Under the pieces are notes generated by a model that had not been told where the DNA came from, searched no databases, and saw only the letters and a program-made list of their open reading frames with translations. The position numbers and the translations under genes were made by a program. A stretch of DNA of 22,798 nt from Onstottus_B sp049273855 (lineage in GTDB: Bacteria; Acidobacteriota; Blastocatellia; UBA7656): positions 1 through 22,798 of the forward strand of contig JBASRN010000305.1 of assembly GCA_049273855.1 (NCBI GenBank). Reading direction: 5' to 3'. How positions within the stretch are numbered: the first letter of the stretch is position 1; each line of letters begins with the position of its first letter. Positions 1 through 8,454 of the stretch are shown here, one piece after another.

Positions 1-9
1 GCCCTGGCT

Positions 10-1353
10 ATGAGGCTTGTACGTTTCTTTTTCCCCCTCGTATTGCTTTTACCATTGAACGGACTCAGCCAAATTCTGTTCCCTGGGGCGAAGCTTATAA
101 ACGAATTGATTGCCTTTGGGATTGCAATCGCGATCATGGGAATGTTTGAGGTCACTCCCTGGCACAACATCATTCTTCGAGCCTCGATAATGGTCGTGAT
201 GGTCTTATCCCCCTTCTTTCTAATAACGATATCTCAAGCATTTTGGTCAGCGATCAGCGTTCCGCATCCGCAGCTGGCCGCATCCCTGAACGTCAGAACT
301 ACGGCTCGTCCGCGAGTGTTGTGGCTGCTATTCGACGAAATGGATCAGAGAGTTGCCTTTTCGAATCGGCCCGCAAACTTAGAACTTCCTGAGCTGGATC
401 GTCTGCGCAGCCAGTCCCTCTACGGTATCAATGTATACCCGCCGTCGGACTCCACTTTGGTCTCAGTGCCTGCACTCATCTCGGGAAAGCTTCTTTCTAA
501 TGCTGAATTGGTAAGCCAATCAAAACTGATGATCACTTTCGGCGATACCGAGAGACCGGTGAGTTGGAACAGCGAGCCCAACTTGTTCTCAGAGGCTCGC
601 GAAGCCGGATTCAACACAGCTTTTATAGGCTGGTACCTTCCGTGCTGCGATATCCTTCCTGAAAGTCTGACCAGTTGCGCCTGGATCGATACTGAAGCAG
701 CAACTTTGCGCGAGAGCATGTCAAAGCAGATCGAGGGGCTGATGATCACAATTCCCTTTATTCCAGCTCTTGGAAATACATATTTTGACAAAGAAGAATC
801 GAATCGGAATAAGGCGGTAAAATCACATATTGGAGTCCTGGAGGCGGCGAAGAGAGTTGTCGTCGACAGCGACGTTGGACTTATGCTGGTATATTGGCAG
901 GTGGCCCACCCGCCGAATATCTACAGGCGGGACACGGATGAGTTTGAGGTTAAGGGGGAAAGCAGTTATGTTGACAACCTCCGACTGATTGATCGCACGG
1001 TGGGTGAGCTACGCCGCGTTATGGAAGATTCGGGAACGTGGGAGAACACCTATGTCCTCCTGACATCTGACCACTGGTGGAGGTCGTCGATCTGGCGATC
1101 AATTGGACCCTGGACGAGCGAGGACGCAGCCACATTCAAAAGCGAGAGCGACCATAGGGTTCCCTTTATACTAAAGCTTGCCGGCCAGAAGCACCCTGTC
1201 ACCTACGATCCTGTGTTCAACAACGTGCTAAGTCATGACCTGATATTGGCATTGTTGCGTAGTGAACTATCAGGCCCGGACAGCGTGGTGCAGTGGCTTG
1301 ATCAGCATCGCTCGATTGGGCAAAGCCCATACCTGTTCAATTCGCCAAATTGA
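10..1353 (+). CDS. Membrane-anchored sulfatase / LtaS-type phosphotransferase-fold protein (5' end possibly outside window)
   Basis: The product (447 aa from the ATG at 10) has two to three hydrophobic segments in residues 1-80 and then a soluble alkaline-phosphatase-superfamily domain. Visible landmarks are LWLLFDEMD (104-112, putative metal-binding Asp109), the segment STLVSVPALISG (148-159, where Thr149 sits where the nucleophile is expected), AHPP (299-302) and SDHWW (353-357, Asp354/His355 as metal ligands), with a further DHRVPF at 381-386. This pattern is known from sulfatases, lipoteichoic acid synthases and phosphoethanolamine transferases; which reaction applies here cannot be read from the sequence. 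The likely role is modifying an envelope glycan or lipid on the outer face of the membrane, in keeping with the downstream GT-C genes. The frame is open to base 1, so the real start may lie upstream with more membrane helices. A spacer of 60 nt separates it from the next gene. Confidence 0.8.
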   Translation: MRLVRFFFPLVLLLPLNGLSQILFPGAKLINELIAFGIAIAIMGMFEVTPWHNIILRASIMVVMVLSPFFLITISQAFWSAISVPHPQLAASLNVRTTARPRVLWLLFDEMDQRVAFSNRPANLELPELDRLRSQSLYGINVYPPSDSTLVSVPALISGKLLSNAELVSQSKLMITFGDTERPVSWNSEPNLFSEAREAGFNTAFIGWYLPCCDILPESLTSCAWIDTEAATLRESMSKQIEGLMITIPFIPALGNTYFDKEESNRNKAVKSHIGVLEAAKRVVVDSDVGLMLVYWQVAHPPNIYRRDTDEFEVKGESSYVDNLRLIDRTVGELRRVMEDSGTWENTYVLLTSDHWWRSSIWRSIGPWTSEDAATFKSESDHRVPFILKLAGQKHPVTYDPVFNNVLSHDLILALLRSELSGPDSVVQWLDQHRSIGQSPYLFNSPN

Positions 1354-1413
1354 CGTCCTGCACTTGGCTTATTATCGCGGCGACCTCTCTTGTACTGGCT
1401 AACTACGGCATAG

Positions 1414-3084
1414 ATGAATCCGAATTCACCAACAATCCCGGCAAAGGCGAGAGGGTCGCTTGCGCAGGCGACCTGGTTCTTCTCTCGATGTCTTCGGAGA
1501 GCAGAGAACGCTTTTGCGGGATTGGCCCGACAGCGAAGCCTGGCGATCGCTGTCGTCAGTGTCAGCGCGTTTTTGGTCACCGCGACGCTTTCGCTACTCG
1601 TGCGGTTCCCTCAACCACGAGTCCATGATGAGTTCAGCTATCTCCTTGCCGCCGATACGTTCGCGCACGGCCGGCTAACCAACCCAACTCATCCGATGTG
1701 GGTTCACTTCGAAAGCCTGCACGTCATTCACGAGCCTACCTATGCTTCGAAGTACCCGCCCGGTCAGGGACTCTTCCTCGCAGCGGGGAAAATCATCGGC
1801 GGCCACCCTGTTGCCGGCGTCTGGTTGAGCACCGGGCTGGCGTGCGGCGCGATCTGCTGGATGTTGATGGGTTGGATGCCGCCGCGATGGGCTCTTTTGG
1901 GCGGGATGCTTGCAGTGTTTCATCCGCTGATTTTGGGATGGAGTCAGAGCTATTGGGGCGGAGCAGTGGCGATGGGCGGTGGTGCTCTGGTGGTTGGAGC
2001 ATTCCGGCGAATTGTGAAGGCCCCGCACCCTCGCCATGCATTGGTGATGGGAGTAGGGATGGCAGTGTTGGCCAACAGCCGTCCCTATGAAGGACTGATT
2101 CTAAGTCTGATTATGGCCGGCGGGTTAATAAGCTGGATGCGAAACAAGGAGAGTCCAGCAGCCCGTGTCTGGCTACGACACGTCGTGCTGCCGGCCTCCC
2201 TTGTCCTGGCCATCACGGCTGGAGCAATGGGTTACTACAACCTTCGGGTAACCGGCAACGTTTTTCGCATGCCTTACATGGTTCACCAGTCGACCTACAG
2301 CGTTGTACCTCCATTTCTGTGGCAGCCGCTCAGACCCGAGCCGGTATACAGACATAAAGAGATAAGGGCGGCGCACACGGAATGGGAGCTTGATTATTAC
2401 CAGAGTCAGCGCACGGCCACCGGGCTACTGGTGTGGGGAATCGGTAAGATGCTGGTCCTGGTTGTTGGCTACTTCAGCCTCGTTGGCCTGGTGTTGCCAA
2501 TGGTGGCCCTGCCGTTTGTCATCGAAAAGAATCGGTGGCTGCGATTTGCGCTGTTGACTTGCGGCGTGTTTGCCGCTGGGCTGCTGATGGAAACGTGGAT
2601 GCACCTTCAGTACGCCGCTCCGATAACCGGAGTCGTGCTCTTGGTTGCAATTCAGTCTATGCGACATATGCGGTCGTGGCGTTGGCGCGGGTTGCCGATC
2701 GGGGAACTAATGGTAGGGGCAAGCCTGATCTTGTGTCTGGGATCGTTTGTTGGCTTCTGTAAGAAGGTTGCGGTCCAGTCCATCGCCGACCAACAAGATT
2801 GGAGTACTCGACGCGCACGGGTGCTGGCGAACCTGGAGAACAACACCGACCGTCAGCTTGTTATTGTGAAATACGGACCGCAGCACCCTCCGCAACATGA
2901 ATGGGTTTACAATGACGCGGATATCGACAACTCACGAGTGGTTTGGGCTCGCGATATGGGTGCCGATCAAAACTACGAACTGCTGGATTACTTCAAAGAC
3001 CGTCGTATGTGGCTTCTGGAAGTGAATAGCGACACGCCGGACCTGGTTCCGTACCGGGCGGCAACTCGGAAAACTGGCGGGTAA
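1414..3084 (+). CDS. GT-C fold (GT39/ArnT-like) membrane glycosyltransferase, divergent member
   Basis: This 556-aa polytopic membrane protein has a first helix at about 42-63 followed by the extracytoplasmic loop HDEFSYLLAADTFAHG starting at residue 71. An acidic pair just after the first helix (here Asp72-Glu73) is the hallmark of GT-C glycosyltransferases such as ArnT and the PMT/GT39 enzymes, which use polyprenyl-phosphate sugars. The loop continues to KYPPGQG (113-119), the counterpart of the PPFYPF segment in the five genes that follow. The C-terminal roughly 100 residues are soluble and probably periplasmic. An in-frame TAG lies directly before the ATG at 1414, so this is the first possible start, although no clear ribosome binding site precedes it. 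It ends 11 nt before the next gene, so it is probably co-transcribed. It is related to the array only in general plan. Donor and acceptor are unknown. Confidence 0.75.
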   Translation: MNPNSPTIPAKARGSLAQATWFFSRCLRRAENAFAGLARQRSLAIAVVSVSAFLVTATLSLLVRFPQPRVHDEFSYLLAADTFAHGRLTNPTHPMWVHFESLHVIHEPTYASKYPPGQGLFLAAGKIIGGHPVAGVWLSTGLACGAICWMLMGWMPPRWALLGGMLAVFHPLILGWSQSYWGGAVAMGGGALVVGAFRRIVKAPHPRHALVMGVGMAVLANSRPYEGLILSLIMAGGLISWMRNKESPAARVWLRHVVLPASLVLAITAGAMGYYNLRVTGNVFRMPYMVHQSTYSVVPPFLWQPLRPEPVYRHKEIRAAHTEWELDYYQSQRTATGLLVWGIGKMLVLVVGYFSLVGLVLPMVALPFVIEKNRWLRFALLTCGVFAAGLLMETWMHLQYAAPITGVVLLVAIQSMRHMRSWRWRGLPIGELMVGASLILCLGSFVGFCKKVAVQSIADQQDWSTRRARVLANLENNTDRQLVIVKYGPQHPPQHEWVYNDADIDNSRVVWARDMGADQNYELLDYFKDRRMWLLEVNSDTPDLVPYRAATRKTGG

Positions 3085-3095
3085 GGAGAGCTCGG

Positions 3096-4844
3096 GTGAA
3101 CGACGTCGCTAAGGAGACAATCGCAACATCTGAAGAAGGTGTCGAGCACGCGAATCGGGATGGCAAGCGCTCTTCTGATAGCGCGACCGTTGCCATGCGA
3201 CGTGACCGCGCTTACGACAGGCTTGCATTCTGGCTGGTTCTCGTAGTCTTAGGTATTGCATTTGTCTTGCACCTTGGGATGGTGGCGCCGGGAAGGTTCG
3301 GCGGTTACTACGACGACACAATCTACGTCACCGCGGCGAAATCGCTCGCGACAGGCCAGGGTTACAAAATGATCAGCCTGCCGCAGCCGGTGGCGCAAAC
3401 GCTGGTTCCGCCATTTTATCCATTCGTGCTCTCGTTGGTTTGGAGACTCGATCCTCGGTTCCCCCAAAACCTTCGGTGGATGATGTTAGTTTCAGTGATT
3501 GCGATGATGGGATTCCTGCTTTTGATCTGGCGGTATCTTGTAATGAACGGTTATGCGAGTCGCTGGCAAGCTCTGGCCGTCATCGCTCTCGCAGCAATCA
3601 ACTGGCGCCAGATGAGTCTGGCCACCAGCATAATCTCAGAAGTCGTATTCGCTCTGCTGTCGGTGGCGACGTTGCTCATTGCGGAGAGGTACGAGAAAGA
3701 ACAAAGCGGATGGAGGACGGGCGCTGGTCTGGGCTTGATGGCCGGCCTGGCATTCCTGACCCGGACATCCGGGCTGGTTCTTCTCGCAGCCGTGGTTGTT
3801 TATTACCTGTACCGCCGGCGATGGACAAAGGTGTTGGTGCCGGTTGCTGTTGCATCGCTGTTTATCATCGGATGGTTCGGCTGGGGTTATCTCAACAGGA
3901 ACACGATTGGGGGCGAGCACGCGGCTTACTACGCAGGCTATGTACATGGCATAACCGAAACAGTCGGCAAGCTTCAGGCCGTTAATCACGTATCCAGGCT
4001 GATGGTTCATTTGAAAATAATTGAGACGAATGCGCTTGGGCTGATACTCGTGTGGGGTCCTCTGCAAACGCTCGGACTGCGCGCGAGCCTGTCAATGTCT
4101 CTCCTGATACCAGTCATCATTTCCTCTTTGGCTCTCATCGTGGCCGGATTCGCGAGGGAGTTGCGGAAGGGCCCTAGACTGCTGGAGATCTATCTGGTGT
4201 TCTATATCGCCTTGCACCTCGTCGTGCCCGGCCATTCATACGAGCGCTACGTTATGCCGATCGTGCCATTCCTGCTGTTCTTCCTCATCCGCGAGCTTTC
4301 GGCTCTTTTGTTGATGCTGAGAACAGCGCTGACATCAAGCGGGCAGGTTTTCGCTAAGGCCGCGGCTGCCACGATCGGACTCGTCGTGGCCGTCGGCGCC
4401 GCCATTGCGCTTTACAGCAACTCGACCGGCATATATCACGCGCTGGCTTCGCCAAGACCAGCCGCAGGTTCTGAAGCGGATGCGGAAGCCATTGATTGGA
4501 TCGTTGCGAATACGGACCCATCCAGTGTCCTGGTCGGGTTTGGTGATTTGAAATATTACTTATACACAGGTCGCAAGGCGGTGCGATCTATTCCAGTCAC
4601 CATGCTCGATATCAACGTCTATCAAGCCACGGAGCCTGACTCGAATGAACTGCTTACAGTTTTTCGCAATATTACCCACGAGAATCGGGGCGCCTACATG
4701 GTGTTGAACGAGGCCGATTTCCGGGATCAAGCGCCTGCCTACGGCAAGAGTATCGAGGCTTATGTGAAGCAGCACCCCGAAGAGTTTGTCCCGATGTTCG
4801 AGTCCAAAGAAGGGCGAACCGCCATTTATCGCATCGATTATTAA
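3096..4844 (+). CDS. GT-C (GT39-like) membrane glycosyltransferase, array paralogue A
   Basis: This is the first of five similar tandem genes. The 582-aa product has a hydrophilic N-terminal tail of about 42 residues, a first helix (43-62), then the catalytic-type loop FGGYYDDTIYV with Asp73-Asp74, followed by SLPQP and PPFYPF (105-110). About ten more hydrophobic segments follow, with the shared elements NWR, GLAFLTRTSG and YERYVMPIVPFLL. A soluble C-terminal domain of about 130 residues contains AIDWIVANTDPSSVL, YYLYTGRKA and GRTAIYRIDY. By family precedent the protein moves a sugar from a polyprenyl phosphate carrier on the outer side of the cytoplasmic membrane. The start is GTG at 3096 with AAGGAG at 3083-3088, 7 nt upstream, overlapping the stop of the previous gene. 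In this copy the usual Cys and Asp-Pro before the YYLYTGRKA motif are replaced (VGFGDLKYY), unlike the other four. Confidence 0.78.
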   Translation: MNDVAKETIATSEEGVEHANRDGKRSSDSATVAMRRDRAYDRLAFWLVLVVLGIAFVLHLGMVAPGRFGGYYDDTIYVTAAKSLATGQGYKMISLPQPVAQTLVPPFYPFVLSLVWRLDPRFPQNLRWMMLVSVIAMMGFLLLIWRYLVMNGYASRWQALAVIALAAINWRQMSLATSIISEVVFALLSVATLLIAERYEKEQSGWRTGAGLGLMAGLAFLTRTSGLVLLAAVVVYYLYRRRWTKVLVPVAVASLFIIGWFGWGYLNRNTIGGEHAAYYAGYVHGITETVGKLQAVNHVSRLMVHLKIIETNALGLILVWGPLQTLGLRASLSMSLLIPVIISSLALIVAGFARELRKGPRLLEIYLVFYIALHLVVPGHSYERYVMPIVPFLLFFLIRELSALLLMLRTALTSSGQVFAKAAAATIGLVVAVGAAIALYSNSTGIYHALASPRPAAGSEADAEAIDWIVANTDPSSVLVGFGDLKYYLYTGRKAVRSIPVTMLDINVYQATEPDSNELLTVFRNITHENRGAYMVLNEADFRDQAPAYGKSIEAYVKQHPEEFVPMFESKEGRTAIYRIDY

Positions 4845-4859
4845 ACAGGGTTGGTGTCA

Positions 4860-6623
4860 GTGGATAAGCTGTCGTCTAAGCCGAGCGAAACTAGTGGTTC
4901 AGCCATATCGACGCCCCGCGTCTTACCCTCTGACGTATCTCGTGACGGTCTGACCCTTGTCCGGAAGTGGAACGTAACGAAGTTGAAGAGAGTGGCGCTG
5001 ATTGTTGTCCTCATCGCAGCCGGCGTCCTCTACATTCGTGCGCTCGACCCACAGGCGTTCGGACTCTACGGCGACGATGCCCTTTACGTGACTTCTGCAA
5101 AAGCGCTGGCAACCGGACAGGGCTATCGCATACTTAGCCTCCCCTATGAGCCGAGGCAGACCCTCTATCCACCGCTGTTTCCGTTTCTGCTCTCACTAAT
5201 CTGGAAAGCTTATCCCCAGTTTCCAGCCAACCTGACGGTGATGATGCTTCTGTCCATCATGGCGACTCTGGGCTTTCTGGCACTGAGTTACCGTTATCTG
5301 GTGAGTCAAGGGTATGCCACAGCGGGCCAGGGATTGATTGTGATTTCTCTCGCGGCGATCAATTGGCGCACCATGTACTGGGCGACGATATTGCTTTCGG
5401 ACATGTTTTATGCCGCGTTTTCGGTTGCGGGTTTATATCTGGCGGAGAAGTACGAGACGAAGGCGGGAGATCAGGCCCGAGGAATTGCATTGGGAGTCAT
5501 CATGGGCCTGGCATTTCTGACTCGAACCTCCGCCATTACTTTGATAATAGCTGTAGCGGCGTACTATGTGCTGCGGCGGAAATGGCGGAGAGTCTTGTTG
5601 CCTGTAGCCATTGCCTTGGCATTTGTCATTGGGTGGGGCATCTGGAGCCAACTGAACCGAAGCTCGTTTTCCGGGGCGAACTCCGATTATTATGCAGGCT
5701 ACGTACGCTGCTTTAGCGAAGCCTTCAAGTACCTCCAAGCACTTAATGGTACATCGACACTGTCGACGCTTACTGGTTTGGTGGGGACAAACTTTGCATT
5801 GCTTCTAATAGCGTCGGTCCCGGTAGCTTGCCTCGGTCTTGGCTACGGTCTCCCGCGAGTCGGTTTTATTTTATTGGTGTTTCTAACGATTGGCCTTATC
5901 ACCGCCGGAGTCTTGAGGAGAGCAGGAGCCAGATTAAGCCTGTTGCATATTTACCTGATTCCCTATTTCGCACTCCATCTGCTTTTGCCCGGCAGCGCAT
6001 ATGATCGCTATCTAATGCCTGTCGTACCGTTTCTTCTTGTTTTCTTAGTAACCGAGCTTGATGTAGTAATCTCGGCAGTGCGAGATAGATTGAAATCGCG
6101 TGAAAACGTGTTTGGCAGGGTCGGGGCTGCTTTTGTTGGAACAGTTTTGCTGGTATCTATCGCTCTGGCGCTGTCCAGCAACGCGGCAGCAATATACAAG
6201 TTGTCGGCCGCAGCCTCTTTCAAAAAAACTGCCCAGCCTCCCGCGGAGTTCGCCGAAGCAATTGATTGGATCAACACACACACCAATCCTTCGGACGTGT
6301 TAGTGTGCAACAGCGATCCGATGTATTACCTCTACACGGGTCGCAAGGCGACGGCCTCGTACTCGCTTATTATGCTTACGACAGTTCCATATCAGGCCCG
6401 TCAGCCAAGTCCTGATGAACAAGCACGAGAGTTCCTCAAGATAGTAAAAGAGAACAATGGTGGGTACCTGGTTCTCAACTCGACCGACTTCGGGTATGAA
6501 TCTGACGTGCCTGGGGTGAGCATCAAAGATCTTGTCGAGCGGTCTGCGCAAATGTTCATCCCTGTTTTCAAAGCGCCAGACGGGCGGAGTGCGATCTATC
6601 GCATCAACATCAGTCTCGATTGA
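4860..6623 (+). CDS. GT-C (GT39-like) membrane glycosyltransferase, array paralogue B
   Basis: The second array member has the same layout as A: a variable hydrophilic N-terminal tail of about 42 residues, one helix, the loop FGLYGDDALYV with its acidic pair at residues 72-73, then SLPYEP and PPLFPFLLSLIW. Further shared elements are AINWR, GLAFLTRTSA and YDRYLMPVVPFLL. The C-terminal soluble domain contains AIDWINTHTNPSDVLVC, DPMYYLYTGRKAT and GRSAIYRI. I chose GTG at 4860 (587 aa) because AGGG at 4847-4850 lies 9 nt upstream; a TTG at 4851 and a GTG at 4854 in the same frame are possible but poorly spaced. The gap to paralogue A is 15 nt, so translation is probably coupled. The sugar and acceptor are unknown. 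Confidence 0.77.
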   Translation: MDKLSSKPSETSGSAISTPRVLPSDVSRDGLTLVRKWNVTKLKRVALIVVLIAAGVLYIRALDPQAFGLYGDDALYVTSAKALATGQGYRILSLPYEPRQTLYPPLFPFLLSLIWKAYPQFPANLTVMMLLSIMATLGFLALSYRYLVSQGYATAGQGLIVISLAAINWRTMYWATILLSDMFYAAFSVAGLYLAEKYETKAGDQARGIALGVIMGLAFLTRTSAITLIIAVAAYYVLRRKWRRVLLPVAIALAFVIGWGIWSQLNRSSFSGANSDYYAGYVRCFSEAFKYLQALNGTSTLSTLTGLVGTNFALLLIASVPVACLGLGYGLPRVGFILLVFLTIGLITAGVLRRAGARLSLLHIYLIPYFALHLLLPGSAYDRYLMPVVPFLLVFLVTELDVVISAVRDRLKSRENVFGRVGAAFVGTVLLVSIALALSSNAAAIYKLSAAASFKKTAQPPAEFAEAIDWINTHTNPSDVLVCNSDPMYYLYTGRKATASYSLIMLTTVPYQARQPSPDEQAREFLKIVKENNGGYLVLNSTDFGYESDVPGVSIKDLVERSAQMFIPVFKAPDGRSAIYRINISLD

Positions 6624-6654
6624 TATCTGATTCTGGCGCAATTCGAGACGCGAA

Positions 6655-8331
6655 ATGACCAGGAGATCGAAGCTCATAATCACGGTGTGTCTGGCCATCA
6701 CGGTGTTAGGCTTCGCGTACTTCGCAGCCTATCGTCCTGAGAGGTTCGGTTTCTATCGCGACGACAGCATGTACGTGGTAATGGCGAAGGCGCTCGCTAC
6801 GAACCGGGGTTATCGAGTCCTGAGTCTTCCGGGCGAGCCGATACAAGCGAAGTCACCGCCGTTTTATCCGTTCCTCCTGTCGTTAATCTGGTGGGCACAG
6901 CCTCATTTCCCCGAGAACGTCGCCTGGATGACACTGCTGTCGGTGGTCGCAACGACCGCTTTTCTTGCGCTTGCGTGGCGTTGTCTGGTTGACCAGGATT
7001 ACGCAACTCAAGGGCAGGCATTGGCCGTCGTAGCCCTGGTTGGAATCAATTGGCGGACGGTGGTGCTGGCAGGCGGTGTGTATTCCGAGATGGTGTACGC
7101 GGTGTTGTCAGTACTTGCGCTCTACCTGGCTGAAACGTATGAGAAAAGCCCCGAGCGATGGATCGCGGGGTTGGCCTCCGGCGGACTTGTCGGACTAGCC
7201 TTCCTGACGCGGAGCGCCGGGATAGCGATGTTACTGGCGCTGACTTGCTACTACATCATGCGAAGGTTCAGGAGAGGGCTTCTGCCCATCGCGAGCGCCG
7301 CCGCGATTGTTATGGGATGGCTCGCCTGGGGCCAGATCAGCGGGTCGGGAGCTGACAATGTGAATGCTGGTTTCTATGAGAGCTATTTCAGCACATTTAG
7401 CCAGGTGGTAGGCGGTTCGCAAGCGCAAGGCTTCTCCGGGATGCTGAAGGTAGTCTCCCAGGTAATCAGTACCAATGTGGTCGGGCTCCTGTTTGTCTCC
7501 GTGCCGGTGGTTTGCCTCGGCCTCAATTATGATTCGGTCGTTGCCTTTCGATTCGGGTTTCCGCTCATGGCTGCCGCCGTTCTGTTGCTGATTGTCGGGG
7601 GATTTTTAAGACAGACCCGCCAACGTGTTCGCTTGGTGCATTTCTATGTCTTGTCATATGTGGCGGTGCATTTATTGTGGCCTTACACCGCTTATGATCG
7701 CTTTCTGATGCCTCTGCTGCCGTTCCTCATACTTTTCTTTGTAATAGAGGCTGGAGCTTTGTGGCTTTTGGTGAGAGACAGTTGGAGATTGCCCGGGCAG
7801 GTGTCGAAAAAACTTAGCGCCGCCCTGATCGCGGCCGTCGTCCTCTCCGCGGCCGGAATTGCGTTTTACAACTACGGCTCCGGTTTGATTCGATCGATGA
7901 CTCTCGCGACGTTGAACAAGGCGGCAAGGCCTTCCGTCGAAGACAGCGAGGCGATCGAGTGGATCAATGCCAACACCCAGCCATCCGACGTTTTGATTTG
8001 CTACAGGGACCCGTTGTATTACCTTTACACAGATCGCAAAGCGACACGGTCCGTATTGTCGAGGCAAGGAGGACTGCTCGACGAGCAAACCGGTCTGGAT
8101 GAAACCGCGAAAGCCTTGCTGAAAATAGTCGAAGACAACAACGCCAGGTACGTGGTCCTTACCGACAGCGACTTCGACCTCGAATCCGAGCCAAATGTAC
8201 AGCGAGACAATTTGCTTGCAGTCCTGCAACGGAATACAGGTGTGTTTGTCCCGGTCTTCCATGCTCGGGACAATCGGAGCGCTGTGTACCGCATCGAGGA
8301 CAACGTCTTGCGGACGAAGCGGTCTCCCTGA
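6655..8331 (+). CDS. GT-C (GT39-like) membrane glycosyltransferase, array paralogue C
   Basis: The third array member has 558 aa and begins with almost no cytosolic tail: the first helix starts at about residue 7, whereas A, B and E carry about 42-45 hydrophilic residues first. The acidic pair is Asp36-Asp37 in FGFYRDDSMYV, followed by SLPGEP and PPFYPFLLSLIW. Shared inner motifs are GINWR, GLAFLTRSAG and YDRFLMPLLPFL. The soluble C-terminal part has AIEWINANTQPSDVLIC, DPLYYLYTDRKAT (Asp instead of Gly in the TGRK motif of the others) and RSAVYRIED. The start is ATG at 6655, 31 nt after the previous stop, with only a weak purine stretch upstream. All residues expected for activity appear intact. 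Its function is inferred from the fold only. Confidence 0.77.
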   Translation: MTRRSKLIITVCLAITVLGFAYFAAYRPERFGFYRDDSMYVVMAKALATNRGYRVLSLPGEPIQAKSPPFYPFLLSLIWWAQPHFPENVAWMTLLSVVATTAFLALAWRCLVDQDYATQGQALAVVALVGINWRTVVLAGGVYSEMVYAVLSVLALYLAETYEKSPERWIAGLASGGLVGLAFLTRSAGIAMLLALTCYYIMRRFRRGLLPIASAAAIVMGWLAWGQISGSGADNVNAGFYESYFSTFSQVVGGSQAQGFSGMLKVVSQVISTNVVGLLFVSVPVVCLGLNYDSVVAFRFGFPLMAAAVLLLIVGGFLRQTRQRVRLVHFYVLSYVAVHLLWPYTAYDRFLMPLLPFLILFFVIEAGALWLLVRDSWRLPGQVSKKLSAALIAAVVLSAAGIAFYNYGSGLIRSMTLATLNKAARPSVEDSEAIEWINANTQPSDVLICYRDPLYYLYTDRKATRSVLSRQGGLLDEQTGLDETAKALLKIVEDNNARYVVLTDSDFDLESEPNVQRDNLLAVLQRNTGVFVPVFHARDNRSAVYRIEDNVLRTKRSP

Positions 8332-8378
8332 GGGCGGTGAGAACTTCAACAGGCGGTCAGTCGCGTCGCTCGGTTCTG

Positions 8379-8415
8379 TCGGGCTGCGTGTCTTGAGAGG
8401 CAGCTAACAGCCCGG
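8379..8415 (+). other. Hairpin in the spacer between paralogues C and D
   Basis: CGGGCTG (8380-8386) can pair with CAGCCCG (8408-8414) around a 21-nt loop. An overlapping alternative pairs GCTGC with GCAGC inside the same stretch. There is no T-run after it, so it is a weak terminator candidate; it could be an mRNA processing or attenuation point in the otherwise tightly spaced operon. Confidence 0.3.
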
Positions 8416-8454
8416 ACGGTATTCAAGATCTTCAAACATCGAGGACCCGGAAGC

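Noticed and set aside
7672..8349. Long minus-strand open frame opposite GT-C paralogue C
   Set aside because: It is antisense to a gene with clear family motifs and looks like a shadow frame of GC-rich third positions.
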